Assembly: GCF_019218265.1 (NCBI RefSeq)
Contig: NZ_JAHUZE010000001.1
Span: forward strand, 1,054,001-1,118,000
From: Maritimibacter dapengensis
Lineage (GTDB): Bacteria; Pseudomonadota; Alphaproteobacteria; Rhodobacterales; Rhodobacteraceae
Direction: 5' to 3'
Length of the DNA: 64,000 nt
The notes beneath the pieces are model-generated. The model saw only the letters and a program-made list of their open reading frames with translations. It ran no database searches and was not told the origin of the DNA. Both the position numbers and the translations under genes were made by a program. This document shows, piece by piece, positions 53,409-62,623 of this stretch (position 1 is the first letter of the stretch; each line of letters opens with the position of its first letter).

Positions 53409-54562
53409 TGTGGCGCAACATCGCCTCCAATGCGTTGACCCTGTTCATCGTGCTTCTCGTCGTGATCGGGGGCGTGATCGGCTGGGGTAAACGTGAGTAT
53501 TCGGCGCAAGGCCCGCTGACCGAGGCGATCTGCCTCAAGGTCGAAAGCGGGTCCAATTTCTCGCGCGTGTCCGACAAGCTCGAAGCCGAGGGCGCGATCA
53601 CAAGCCCTGCGATCTTCCGGATGGGCGCGGATTATTCCGGCAAGTCGACGCAGCTCAAGGCCGGGTCGTTCCTGGTCGAGGAAGGCGCATCGATGGAAGA
53701 GATCATCGACGTCGTCACCCGTGGCGGCGCGTCGACCTGCGGCACCGAGGTGGTCTACCGCGTCGGCGTGAACGCGTCCGAATATCAGGTGCGCGAGCTC
53801 GATCCGGCGACCCAGGATTTCCGCACGGTGGCCGAATTCGCTCCTGACGAAGAGATCCCGGCGGCCTACACCCGCGTTCGGGCCGAGGCCGATACCCGGT
53901 TCCGCGTGGCGATCGCCGAAGGCGCGACCTCGTGGCAGATCGTCGATGCCCTGCGCAAGGCCGAGTTCCTGACAGGCGATGTCGAGGAGATCCCGGCCGA
54001 GGGCACGCTCGCACCCGACAGCTACGAAATGAGGCCCGGAGACGAGATTTCCGGCGTCATCACGCGCATGGAGGCCGCGCAATCCGCACGCATCGCCAGC
54101 GCGTGGGACGACCGTGCATCCGACTTGCCCTATGACACGCCCGAAGAGGCGCTCATCATGGCCTCCATCGTCGAAAAGGAAACCGGCGTGGCCGAAGAAC
54201 GCCCGCAGGTGGCCAGCGTGTTCATCAACCGCCTGAACCAGGGCATGAGGCTTCAGACCGACCCGACGGTGATCTATGGCATCACCAACGGGCAGGGCGT
54301 GTTGGGGCGCGGTCTGCGTCAGTCGGAACTGCGCGCCGAGACGCCCTACAACACCTATGTCATCGACGGGATGCCGCCCACGCCCATCGCCAACCCCGGC
54401 GAAGCGGCAATCCGCGCGGCGCTCAACCCGGCCTCGACCGATTACCTCTTCTTCGTCGCCGACGGCACCGGCGGCCACGCTTTCGCCGAGACGCTGGAAG
54501 AGCACAACCGCAACGTCGCCCGCTGGCGCGAGATCGAGGCGGAGCGCGCCGAGAACCAGTAA
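53408..54562 (+). CDS. mltG: Endolytic transglycosylase MltG
   Basis: Membrane-anchored peptidoglycan transglycosylase thought to end glycan strand synthesis. The 384-residue protein has a membrane helix (ALTLFIVLLVVIGGVIGWG, about 7-25), a LysM-like beta region (NFSRVSDKLEAEGAITSPA) and the YceG catalytic part with the active glutamate in MASIVEKETGVAEERPQVAS, then INRLNQGMRLQTDPTVIYG. It overlaps fabF by one base, a common arrangement (fabF-mltG) in alphaproteobacteria. Confidence 0.95.
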   Translation: MWRNIASNALTLFIVLLVVIGGVIGWGKREYSAQGPLTEAICLKVESGSNFSRVSDKLEAEGAITSPAIFRMGADYSGKSTQLKAGSFLVEEGASMEEIIDVVTRGGASTCGTEVVYRVGVNASEYQVRELDPATQDFRTVAEFAPDEEIPAAYTRVRAEADTRFRVAIAEGATSWQIVDALRKAEFLTGDVEEIPAEGTLAPDSYEMRPGDEISGVITRMEAAQSARIASAWDDRASDLPYDTPEEALIMASIVEKETGVAEERPQVASVFINRLNQGMRLQTDPTVIYGITNGQGVLGRGLRQSELRAETPYNTYVIDGMPPTPIANPGEAAIRAALNPASTDYLFFVADGTGGHAFAETLEEHNRNVARWREIEAERAENQ

Positions 54563-54609
54563 GGTCGGCGCGATCCCTTTCATCGTTTCCTAAATACTTC
54601 GGGGGGATC

Positions 54610-54676
54610 GGTGACCGGTGTCCGGTCACCGTGGGGGGCTGGCCCCCCGCATGGCCGGATTGCGCCCCGGCGCAAT
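54610..54676. repeat. Three consecutive hairpins between mltG and the cupin gene
   Basis: GGTGACCGG-TGT-CCGGTCACC (54610-54630), GGGGGGC-TG-GCCCCCC (54633-54648) and ATTGCGCC-CC-GGCGCAAT (54659-54676) follow each other without a gap of more than about ten bases. The genes either side are convergent, so they could terminate both; no T-run is present. The GGGGGCTGGCCCCC core is familiar from intergenic DNA of roseobacters. Confidence 0.7.
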
Positions 54677-54689
54677 TCGGTCATCAACG

Positions 54690-55118
54690 TCAGCCGACAG
54701 GAATGTCGAACGCCGGCGGGGCAAGCTCGAAACCTTCGAACCGGAACCCTGGTGCAACGGTGCAGGAGACGAGCGTGTAATCGCCTTCGCTCCACGCCGA
54801 TTGCCAGTGATGGGCGGGCACGAGCGCCTGTTGCTGTCCCGGGGCATCGGCGAGGGGCCGGATGCGATGTTCGACTGCTGGCCCGGTGTCATCTGCCGAG
54901 ATCGCGACGACGAGGGGCGCGCCGGCGAGGTGGAACCATTGCTCCACCGCGTCGACCTTGTGCCAATGGCTCCGCGCCCCGGCTTTCAGCAGGAAATGGA
55001 TGACCGTGTAGGCGTCGCGCCCGCCGTCCGGGTCCGGCGCGCGGATGATTTCGCGAAACCAGCCGCCTTCAGGATGCGGCATGAGGCCGAGCGCGTCGAT
55101 GATGTCGTCTGCGGTCAT
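54690..55118 (-). CDS. Cupin-fold DUF985 protein
   Basis: A 142-residue single-domain cupin. MTADDIIDALGLMPHPEGGW is the N-terminal signature, FREIIRAPDPDGGRDAYTVI follows, and the cupin motifs are SHWHKVDAVEQWFHLAG and VPAHHWQSAWSEGDYTLVS. DUF985 proteins are uncharacterised metal-binding or sugar-epimerase-like enzymes. Start 55118; the ORF extends upstream to 55454 without support. It is divergent from the 60-residue gene. Confidence 0.88.
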   Translation of the reverse strand: MTADDIIDALGLMPHPEGGWFREIIRAPDPDGGRDAYTVIHFLLKAGARSHWHKVDAVEQWFHLAGAPLVVAISADDTGPAVEHRIRPLADAPGQQQALVPAHHWQSAWSEGDYTLVSCTVAPGFRFEGFELAPPAFDIPVG

Positions 55119-55226
55119 GTCTGACCCTAGGCCGGGAGCGGCGGGCGAGGGAAGCCCTCGGTTTTTGGGGCTCGCCACAAGGCGTGGTATGATGGACCGA
55201 TCATGGACATGACGGGAGGACTGGAC

Positions 55227-55409
55227 ATGGATATGCAACAGGTCAGCCAATACGCGCGCTCGCTCTACGACGCGCATGGAGACAAGGCCGAAGCGGAGGC
55301 GGCGGCGAAGATGCGCGCTTGCGCGGAAGCGGGCAAGAACAAGGAAGCAGAGGACTGGCAATCGGTCCGCGCGTCGATCCGGGCCCTGCGCGGCGCGAAC
55401 CAAAGCTGA
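55227..55409 (+). CDS. Small conserved-looking cytoplasmic protein
   Basis: A 60-residue helical protein (MDMQQVSQYARSLYDAHGDK, then ADKAEAEAAAKMRACAEAGK-like). The start at 55227 is preferred over ATG 55203, because GGGAGGA lies six bases before it. From memory such ~60-residue proteins occur in Rhodobacterales; function unknown. It is divergent from the cupin gene and precedes the AT-rich island. Confidence 0.6.
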   Translation: MDMQQVSQYARSLYDAHGDKAEAEAAAKMRACAEAGKNKEAEDWQSVRASIRALRGANQS

Positions 55410-55693
55410 CCGCGCGCAAGGACGCCACGAAAAAGGCCCGCCACACGGGCGCAAGCTCCTTGCCGTTTATGGTACACCGCAGTTTCGATGGCGAGGCCCC
55501 GATATCGCGTCGGTGTTCAACTGCGCTCGCAGCAATCTGCGGGGGCGGTGTCAACGCGAATGCCTGCTTTGCGGACTTTGTTGCCGTTCGCCGCGAGTGC
55601 TCGATTTGCGCTGCGGTTGCGAAGGCCCTTATGAAAGAGGGCGGAATGCGGGCGTTCGCTGCGAGTTGCCCGAACGGCCGCTTACAAGGTGAC
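55410..55693. other. Intergenic stretch at the edge of an AT-rich island
   Basis: These 284 bases hold no gene I can support. A weak hairpin GCCCG-CCACA-CGGGC lies near 55436. Open frames on the plus strand have no start site, no family match and poor codon structure. It may be the boundary of a transferred segment. Confidence 0.4.
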
Positions 55694-56728
55694 TCATTCC
55701 TTGAAGGAAAGCCTTTGACCTGTCTCATCGACCAGACGGGTAAACGCTGCTTCCCCCGCCTCGTCGACCAAGTATTCAAAGCCGGGTACTTGATACATTT
55801 CTAACACTTCCGCGAGTTGCTTCAGGGACCAAGGTCGAAAGACCTGATCAGATCCGTCTGGAAGTTTGGTTTTCGTGTTGGGAACGACCGCCATTTGCTG
55901 GAACCTAAATGTGTCTACATCTTCAGCGTGAAAATAACGGTGTGTGGCGTCGCGAAGTGCAGATTTATAGTGAACTCGGGCTGCTAACTCATCAAACTGA
56001 ATTGGATGAAGTTGCTGACGCGCTAGTCCGAATGGACCAAGGTCCGCCATTTCATGTTGCAGCCCACCATCGCCAACAAAAGCGAACCCAAGATCGCCGA
56101 AGCGCACACAAATCGACTTTCCGAAGATGTTGGTCGAAAGGTTAAACGACCCATAATTTTTATCTTCGTCCAAAGCGTAGACATAAAGCGTAAATGGATG
56201 CTGAGTATGGATGGCGCGGAACAGAATGCGTTTTCGCCAAGACTGCAAAAGCAGATGTAGCAAAAACATCTCGTCCATAGCGTCGGGAGGAAAAATCGAT
56301 CCCAATTCAGGTTGGCGCTGATCATACAGCAGCGCTGCCTCTTTATACAAAATCCCAACCAGAATTTTTGCCATCCACCGCCCAACTTCGTAGCTATCAG
56401 CGACGGACCACTCCGGAATATTGTCGGCCGAGAGTTTGCTGACATAGTTCTCGGTCTTTCCAAGGACTTCTCCGTTACACACCGAGCATGCTGGCACGCG
56501 CAGATTTCTATAGGGCAGCAAACTACCGTTTAGCAGTCCCAGTTGGCTGTCCCAAATGTTGAACCGATTTTGAAGCCATTTTGGAATTACATGTTCGCCC
56601 TTACCCTTTGTGGGTTCGTCACCGCAAAGAAAGCACCGTCCCGCGTTGATATTGTTCGGATCTAACGCTCGCTCCGTAAGGCGAAAAACATAATCAGCTG
56701 GAAGTTGTTCTCTCAAAAAATCGGGCAT
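55694..56728 (-). CDS. HNH-like zinc-finger protein in an AT-rich island
   Basis: A 344-residue protein from the ATG at 56728 (MPDFLREQLPADYVFRLTER). The visible motif is CFLCGDEPTKGKGEHVIPKW followed, 40 residues on, by RVPACSVCNGEVLGKTE: two CxxC pairs around EHVIPKWL. This looks like the HNH nuclease core, where H of EHVIP is catalytic and the cysteines bind zinc. The other ~250 residues have no family I recognise. Base use differs: the line 56341-56400 is about 43% GC against ~65% in the neighbouring fab genes, suggesting recent transfer. No methylase or other defence gene is adjacent. The role could be anti-phage, but this is only a guess. Confidence 0.7.
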   Translation of the reverse strand: MPDFLREQLPADYVFRLTERALDPNNINAGRCFLCGDEPTKGKGEHVIPKWLQNRFNIWDSQLGLLNGSLLPYRNLRVPACSVCNGEVLGKTENYVSKLSADNIPEWSVADSYEVGRWMAKILVGILYKEAALLYDQRQPELGSIFPPDAMDEMFLLHLLLQSWRKRILFRAIHTQHPFTLYVYALDEDKNYGSFNLSTNIFGKSICVRFGDLGFAFVGDGGLQHEMADLGPFGLARQQLHPIQFDELAARVHYKSALRDATHRYFHAEDVDTFRFQQMAVVPNTKTKLPDGSDQVFRPWSLKQLAEVLEMYQVPGFEYLVDEAGEAAFTRLVDETGQRLSFKE

Positions 56729-56972
56729 GGGCTGCGCCAGCCTAGGCAGAGAAGTCGTTGCTGCGCAACCGTCGGTTTCGCGTTTTTCTAGGTCGTCATC
56801 TGATTTCCAAAGCTGCCGTTCGATCTTGGTACGCCTAGTGTCCGCTCTGGCCCGCTCGTGACGCTGCGGGCTTCGCTGCAAGTGCGAAATTGGCATCGCG
56901 GCGACGGCCAATCTGGCCTCCAACCGATCATTTCCCCGTCGTCGGGGCGACCTGATCTACAACGCATCAGGT
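56729..56972. other. Stretch between the HNH-like gene and the eno terminator
   Basis: No gene is supported here. Base composition returns to GC-rich near 56860. The HNH-like gene promoter should be in 56729-56850. A hairpin CCTGAT-(9)-ATCAGG at 56951-56971 precedes the eno terminator. Confidence 0.4.
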
Positions 56973-56973
56973 C

Positions 56974-56996
56974 AGGCCCGCCATGCGGGCGGGCCT
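56974..56996 (-). terminator. Terminator of eno
   Basis: AGGCCCGCC-ATGCG-GGCGGGCCT, nine pairs, 23 bases beyond the eno stop on the minus strand. Tail is weak (TGACC). Confidence 0.6.
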
Positions 56997-57018
56997 TGTT
57001 GGGTGTTCGTGACGCCGG

Positions 57019-58332
<1,314 letters not shown>

Positions 58333-58458
58333 CTAACGATGCCGCAGGGGAAGGGAAAGGGGCGGATGGGCCACGGCTTGACCTGTTCAGGAATTGAACC
58401 ATTGAGAAAATCGGGCCGGGTCGCTAGAACCCTCGGACTTGGACGAGGAGGAGAGCCC

Positions 58459-59754
58459 ATGAGCGCCAAAGTGATCATCGCCGGTGGCGGCATCGGTGGC
58501 CTGTCGGTCGCGCTGACCCTCAACCAGATCGGGGTGGACTGCGTGGTCTACGAGGCGGCGCGGGAGATGAAGCCCCTTGGCGTCGGCATCAACCTGCAAC
58601 CCAACGCGGTGCGCGAGTTGGCCGATCTCGGCTTTACCGAGGACGATCTGGACCGCGTCGGCGTTCCGGCGCGCGAATGGGCGCTGGTCGGGCTCAATGG
58701 CAATGACATCTATTCCGAGACGCGCGGCAAGGGCGCCGGCTATCACTGGCACCAATACGCGGTTCATCGCGGCAAGTTCCACGTCCTCCTGTGGGATACG
58801 TTCGTGGAGCGTGCCGGGGCCGGGGCCGCGGTGCTGGGCGCACGGGTCACGGGATACAGACAGGATGCCACGGGCGTCACGGTCACGATCGAACATGCGG
58901 ACGGCACGGTCAGCGAGGATCACGGCAGCCTTCTGATCGGCGCGGACGGGATTCATTCCGCGATCCGCGCGCAGATGCACCCGGATCAACCCCCGATCAA
59001 CTGGGGCGGGGCGCTCATGTGGCGCGGGACGACCATGGCCAAGCCGATCCGCACGGGATCGTCCTTCGTCGGCCTCGGCACGCATGAACACCGCATGGTG
59101 ATCTATCCGATCAGCCACCCGGACCCCGAAACCGGGCTGGCCGAAATCAACTGGATCGCGGAAATGACGCTCAAGGATACCGCAGGCTGGGAGAAATCCG
59201 GTTGGTTCCGCCCCGTCGAGATCGACGAATTCGTCGGGCATTTCGAACAGTTCACCTATGATTGGCTGGACGTGCCCGCGATGTTGCGCGACGCGGACGT
59301 GGCCTATGAAAACCCGATGATCGACCGCGACCCGATTCCGACCTGGCGCGACGGGCGCGTGGCGCTGATGGGGGATGCAGCCCATGCGATGTATCCGACC
59401 GGGTCGAACGGTGCGAGCCAGGCCATCGTCGATGCGCGCGTTCTGGGCGCGAAGCTGGTAGCGCATGGCGTCAGTGAAGCGGCGCTCGCGGCCTTCGACG
59501 AGGCGCTGTGCGGCCCGATCTCCGAGGTAATCCTGCGCAACCGTGGCGCGGGCCCCTTCGGGCTCCTCAACATGGTCGACGAGCGGTGCGGCGGAGCGTT
59601 CGACGATATCGACGACGTGATCCCCGAGGCGGAACGGCGCGACTTCATGGCGAAGTATCAGGCGGCAGCGGGGTTCGCGCGGGACGCGTTGAACGAGGCT
59701 GCGCCGACCATCGCACCGGGTGCAAACGTGCGCGAGGCGACCCCGGCGGAGTGA
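58459..59754 (+). CDS. FAD-dependent aromatic-ring monooxygenase
   Basis: A 431-residue flavoprotein of the UbiH/salicylate-hydroxylase type. The FAD loop is IIAGGGIGGLSVALTL, then LLIGADGIHSAIRAQM and the second flavin motif RVALMGDAAHAMYPTGSNGA. It should hydroxylate a phenolic or similar ring using NAD(P)H; the substrate cannot be told. GGAGGAGAG lies before the ATG at 58459; longer frames upstream are antisense to eno. It is monocistronic and divergent from eno. Confidence 0.9.
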   Translation: MSAKVIIAGGGIGGLSVALTLNQIGVDCVVYEAAREMKPLGVGINLQPNAVRELADLGFTEDDLDRVGVPAREWALVGLNGNDIYSETRGKGAGYHWHQYAVHRGKFHVLLWDTFVERAGAGAAVLGARVTGYRQDATGVTVTIEHADGTVSEDHGSLLIGADGIHSAIRAQMHPDQPPINWGGALMWRGTTMAKPIRTGSSFVGLGTHEHRMVIYPISHPDPETGLAEINWIAEMTLKDTAGWEKSGWFRPVEIDEFVGHFEQFTYDWLDVPAMLRDADVAYENPMIDRDPIPTWRDGRVALMGDAAHAMYPTGSNGASQAIVDARVLGAKLVAHGVSEAALAAFDEALCGPISEVILRNRGAGPFGLLNMVDERCGGAFDDIDDVIPEAERRDFMAKYQAAAGFARDALNEAAPTIAPGANVREATPAE

Positions 59755-59775
59755 CCGGGGGAGCGTCCGCCCTGC

Positions 59776-60678
59776 CTAGCCCGGCCGGACCGGCGAAGCC
59801 GAGAGCGCGCGACGTTCGGCGCGGTGCAGACGCGCCTCGCGCAGGATCGTATAAAGCCCGGCGCTCACGATCAGGCCGGCCCCGAAGATCGTGTAGCCGT
59901 CCGGCACTTCCGAGAATACGAAGAACGCGAACAGGATCGCGAACACAAGCCGGGTATAGCGAAACGGCGTGACGGCGGGAACGTCGCCGATCTGCATGGC
60001 GCGGGTCAGCGTGTAATACCCGACCATCCCGAGCACGGTGGCGGTGACGATGATCGCGCTGTCGGTCGCCGTGGGCAGGACCGCCGGCTCTCCCACGACA
60101 AGCAGGACCGTTCCCGAAATGAGACCCATCGCGAAGCCCCAGCTCGAAGTCTGAAGCGGGTGCACACCGTTAGGCAGCCTGCGTGTCGCAACATCGCGAA
60201 CGGCCAGCCCGATGGCCGCACCCAGACCCAGAAGCGCCTCCACGCGGAAGCTGTCCATGCCCGGGCGCAGGATCACGATCACACCGACCACCCCGATCCC
60301 GATGGCAAGCCAACGTCGCCAGCCCACGCTCATCCCGAGAAACAGGATCGCGCCGAGGTTCACGAACAGCGGATTGGCCTGCAAGAGTGCCGACAAAAGG
60401 CCGAGGGGCAGGATCATCAACCCGACGACGAAACACGTGGTGCCGACGAGTTCACCAAGGTTGCGGATCAGGATCACGGGATGAAAGAACAAGGGCGACA
60501 GGGCCGAATGCCCGCGCATCTGCGCGAGCAGCCCGAAGACAATGGCCCCCAGTCCCCCCAGAAGGACGAGCACTTCTCCCAGCGGCACACGCTGGGTGAC
60601 GATCTTCACGAACACGTCCTCGGTGGCGAAAAACGCCATCGAAAGCACCATCAGGGCCGCTCCGCGCAGATTGTCCAT
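59776..60678 (-). CDS. EamA/DMT-family transporter
   Basis: A 300-residue membrane protein with ten predicted helices in two EamA repeats. It begins MDNLRGAALMVLSMAFFATE and has GAILFLGMSVGWRRWLAIG and FFVFSEVPDGYTIFGAGLIV at the repeat ends. Substrate unknown. It is convergent with the FAD monooxygenase gene (21-base gap) and divergent from the GNAT gene. A relative lies at 27.5 kb. Confidence 0.92.
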   Translation of the reverse strand: MDNLRGAALMVLSMAFFATEDVFVKIVTQRVPLGEVLVLLGGLGAIVFGLLAQMRGHSALSPLFFHPVILIRNLGELVGTTCFVVGLMILPLGLLSALLQANPLFVNLGAILFLGMSVGWRRWLAIGIGVVGVIVILRPGMDSFRVEALLGLGAAIGLAVRDVATRRLPNGVHPLQTSSWGFAMGLISGTVLLVVGEPAVLPTATDSAIIVTATVLGMVGYYTLTRAMQIGDVPAVTPFRYTRLVFAILFAFFVFSEVPDGYTIFGAGLIVSAGLYTILREARLHRAERRALSASPVRPG

Positions 60679-60792
60679 GTCGTGCGATTCCCCGTTGCGC
60701 CGTCAGCCGGTGGTAGCGCCAACGCCCGTCCGATGAAAGCTCTGCCGTAGCGAAATCCGAACGCACGCAACACCTTATGCTAGGTTGACCCC

Positions 60793-61254
60793 ATGTCTGG
60801 TTCCCTGCACATCCTTCCTCTTGCCCCCGGCGACCAGGCCGCGCTGGCGCACCTGTGGCGTGCAAGTGTCCGTTACATGGGCCTCGATCAGCCGAAACTG
60901 ACCGATCTTGCCTTTTTCGAGGGCAAGCTCGCCGACGTTGCCCAGACATGCGAGGTCTGGGTGGCCTGGACGGACGAGCCCGATCGTGAACGCATGGGTT
61001 TTCTCGCGCTCGATCTCCCGGCGCGCGTCTTGGACCAGCTTTTCATTCATCCCGACGCGTTCGGGGCCGGCGTGGGCCGGAGCCTTCTGGATCATGCCAA
61101 AATGCGCCTGCCTGACGGATTTACGCTCTACACGCCGACGGCCAATGCCCGCGCGCGGCGGTTTTACGAGGCAGGGGGGATGGTCGTGACCCATGATGAC
61201 GTCCACCCGGTCTGGGGTCATCCCGTCACCCATTACCGCTGGCCGGCGGCCTGA
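60793..61254 (+). CDS. GNAT-family N-acetyltransferase
   Basis: A 153-residue acetyl-CoA-dependent acetyltransferase. The acetyl-CoA loop is LFIHPDAFGAGVGRSLLDHA (R/Q-x-x-G-x-G/A type). ANARARRFYEAGGMVVTHD is the C-terminal conserved part. Substrate unknown. The start at 60793 is the only in-frame ATG that precedes the domain. It is convergent with the DUF1697 gene, which ends four bases later. Confidence 0.88.
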   Translation: MSGSLHILPLAPGDQAALAHLWRASVRYMGLDQPKLTDLAFFEGKLADVAQTCEVWVAWTDEPDRERMGFLALDLPARVLDQLFIHPDAFGAGVGRSLLDHAKMRLPDGFTLYTPTANARARRFYEAGGMVVTHDDVHPVWGHPVTHYRWPAA

Positions 61255-61258
61255 CAGC

Positions 61259-61801
61259 TTATCCTGCGCGATGTGTGACCATCTCGCACAATGTGTCCAC
61301 CGTGTTGAGGTTCCGGGCGGTCGTTGCCACGCCAAGGGCGCGTTCGATGCGTTCGGCCAGTTTCGAGCGCCCGATGCCGTCGGGCGCGTGGAGATAGAAC
61401 AAACGTCCATCCAGCCTGAAGCGTTCGTCGTCGCGCGCGAGGTTTGTCAGAAGGTCGAGGTCTGGCGCCACGGGTGTGTCTTCGCAGAACCAGATATGGC
61501 CGGTCTTGGGGTCGCTCCGTGCTTCGGGAAACGGAAACGCCGCGCACGCCGCGAGCATTTCCTCGCCGCCGATCAGCATGACACGCGGGCGAAACCCCAT
61601 CGCGGCGTCAATCCCGGCTTCAAGTGCGTCCTGAAATGCGCCCTTCGAGACGATGCCGGTGAAGACGGCATTGCCCGACTGGATGTAGGTTCCGACATCC
61701 TGCGCGCCGAGTTGGCCCATGATCTTCTTGAGGTCCGCCATCGGCAGCTTGTTCTTGCCGCCCACGTTGATACCGCGCAGGAGGCAGACCCAGGTTTTCA
61801 T
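61259..61801 (-). CDS. DUF1697 family protein
   Basis: A 180-residue protein starting MKTWVCLLRGINVGGKNKLP, with the conserved QLGAQDVGTYIQSGNAVFTG and GRSKLAERIERALGVATTARN. DUF1697 is widespread and uncharacterised. Its ATG overlaps the TGA of the PhzF gene (ATGA), so translation is coupled. It ends four bases short of the convergent GNAT gene. Confidence 0.88.
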   Translation of the reverse strand: MKTWVCLLRGINVGGKNKLPMADLKKIMGQLGAQDVGTYIQSGNAVFTGIVSKGAFQDALEAGIDAAMGFRPRVMLIGGEEMLAACAAFPFPEARSDPKTGHIWFCEDTPVAPDLDLLTNLARDDERFRLDGRLFYLHAPDGIGRSKLAERIERALGVATTARNLNTVDTLCEMVTHRAG

Positions 61802-62622
61802 AGGACCAGTTTTCCTTCCATCACCCGCACAGCAGAGCCGGTCACGGTCACACTGTCCTTGCGGGCCTCCACCTCGATGATCGAGGGGCGGCCCATGTCG
61901 TCGCCCTGCCGGATCACGAGGTCGAGCGAACCACCATCGGCCAATAGCGCCCCGAGCGCCGCCGCAGCAGAGCCGGTGGCGGGGTCTTCGGCGATGTTGT
62001 CGAGCGGGGCGAACATCCGGGCGTGGACCGCTGTCTCGTCGCGCACATAGGCGTAGATCGCGAAATCCAAACCGTTCGGATAACGCGCCGCGCCTTCGCG
62101 AAACGCTGCGACATCCGGCACGAGGTCGGCCAGGGCGGCGCGGTCGGTCAACTCGACGAATGTGAACTCCAGCCCGACCCCCGCCATGATCGGTGCGCTT
62201 GCGATCGTGGTCTCGGGCGTGCCGATGGCACGGGCGACCAGCGCTGCATCGGGTTCGGCGATGACCGAAAGCGGGCGGGTGTTCGTGAACGACGCACGTC
62301 CGCCCTGCGACCACACGGCGATCTCGCCGATCCCCAGCTCCAGCACGAATTCCGGCCCCAGCCCCGCTTCGCCCAGCATGACAGCCGTGCCGATGGTGGG
62401 ATGACCCGCGAAGGGCACCTCCATCGTCGGTGTGAAAATGCGAACCTTGGCAACGCCCCCGGCTTCAGGCGGGTAGAGGAACACGGTTTCCGAGAAATTG
62501 AATTCCCGCGCGATCTTTTGCAGCTGCGCCTCGCCCAATTCCGCCGCGTTCGGGATGATGGCCAGGGGATTGCCGCCGAAGGGGCGCGCCGTGAACACGT
62601 CATAAACGAGGTAGTCGGTCAT
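61798..62622 (-). CDS. PhzF-family isomerase
   Basis: A 274-residue protein of the PhzF/diaminopimelate-epimerase-like fold. The N-terminus is YLVYDVFTARPFGGNPLAII and the middle motifs are FNFSETVFLYPPEA and TPTMEVPFAGHPTIGTAVML. The C-terminal domain has EDPATGSAAAALGALLADGG with a catalytic-loop glutamate/aspartate. Substrate unknown; PhzF itself acts in phenazine synthesis, and most homologues do not. It is coupled to DUF1697 downstream and lies one base past the antiporter stop. Confidence 0.9.
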   Translation of the reverse strand: MTDYLVYDVFTARPFGGNPLAIIPNAAELGEAQLQKIAREFNFSETVFLYPPEAGGVAKVRIFTPTMEVPFAGHPTIGTAVMLGEAGLGPEFVLELGIGEIAVWSQGGRASFTNTRPLSVIAEPDAALVARAIGTPETTIASAPIMAGVGLEFTFVELTDRAALADLVPDVAAFREGAARYPNGLDFAIYAYVRDETAVHARMFAPLDNIAEDPATGSAAAALGALLADGGSLDLVIRQGDDMGRPSIIEVEARKDSVTVTGSAVRVMEGKLVL

Positions 62623-62623
62623 C

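Noticed and set aside
55319-55804. 161-residue plus-strand frame between the 60-aa gene and the HNH-like gene
   Set aside because: It overlaps two better frames, lacks an SD, and the Cys/Arg-rich composition has no family match.
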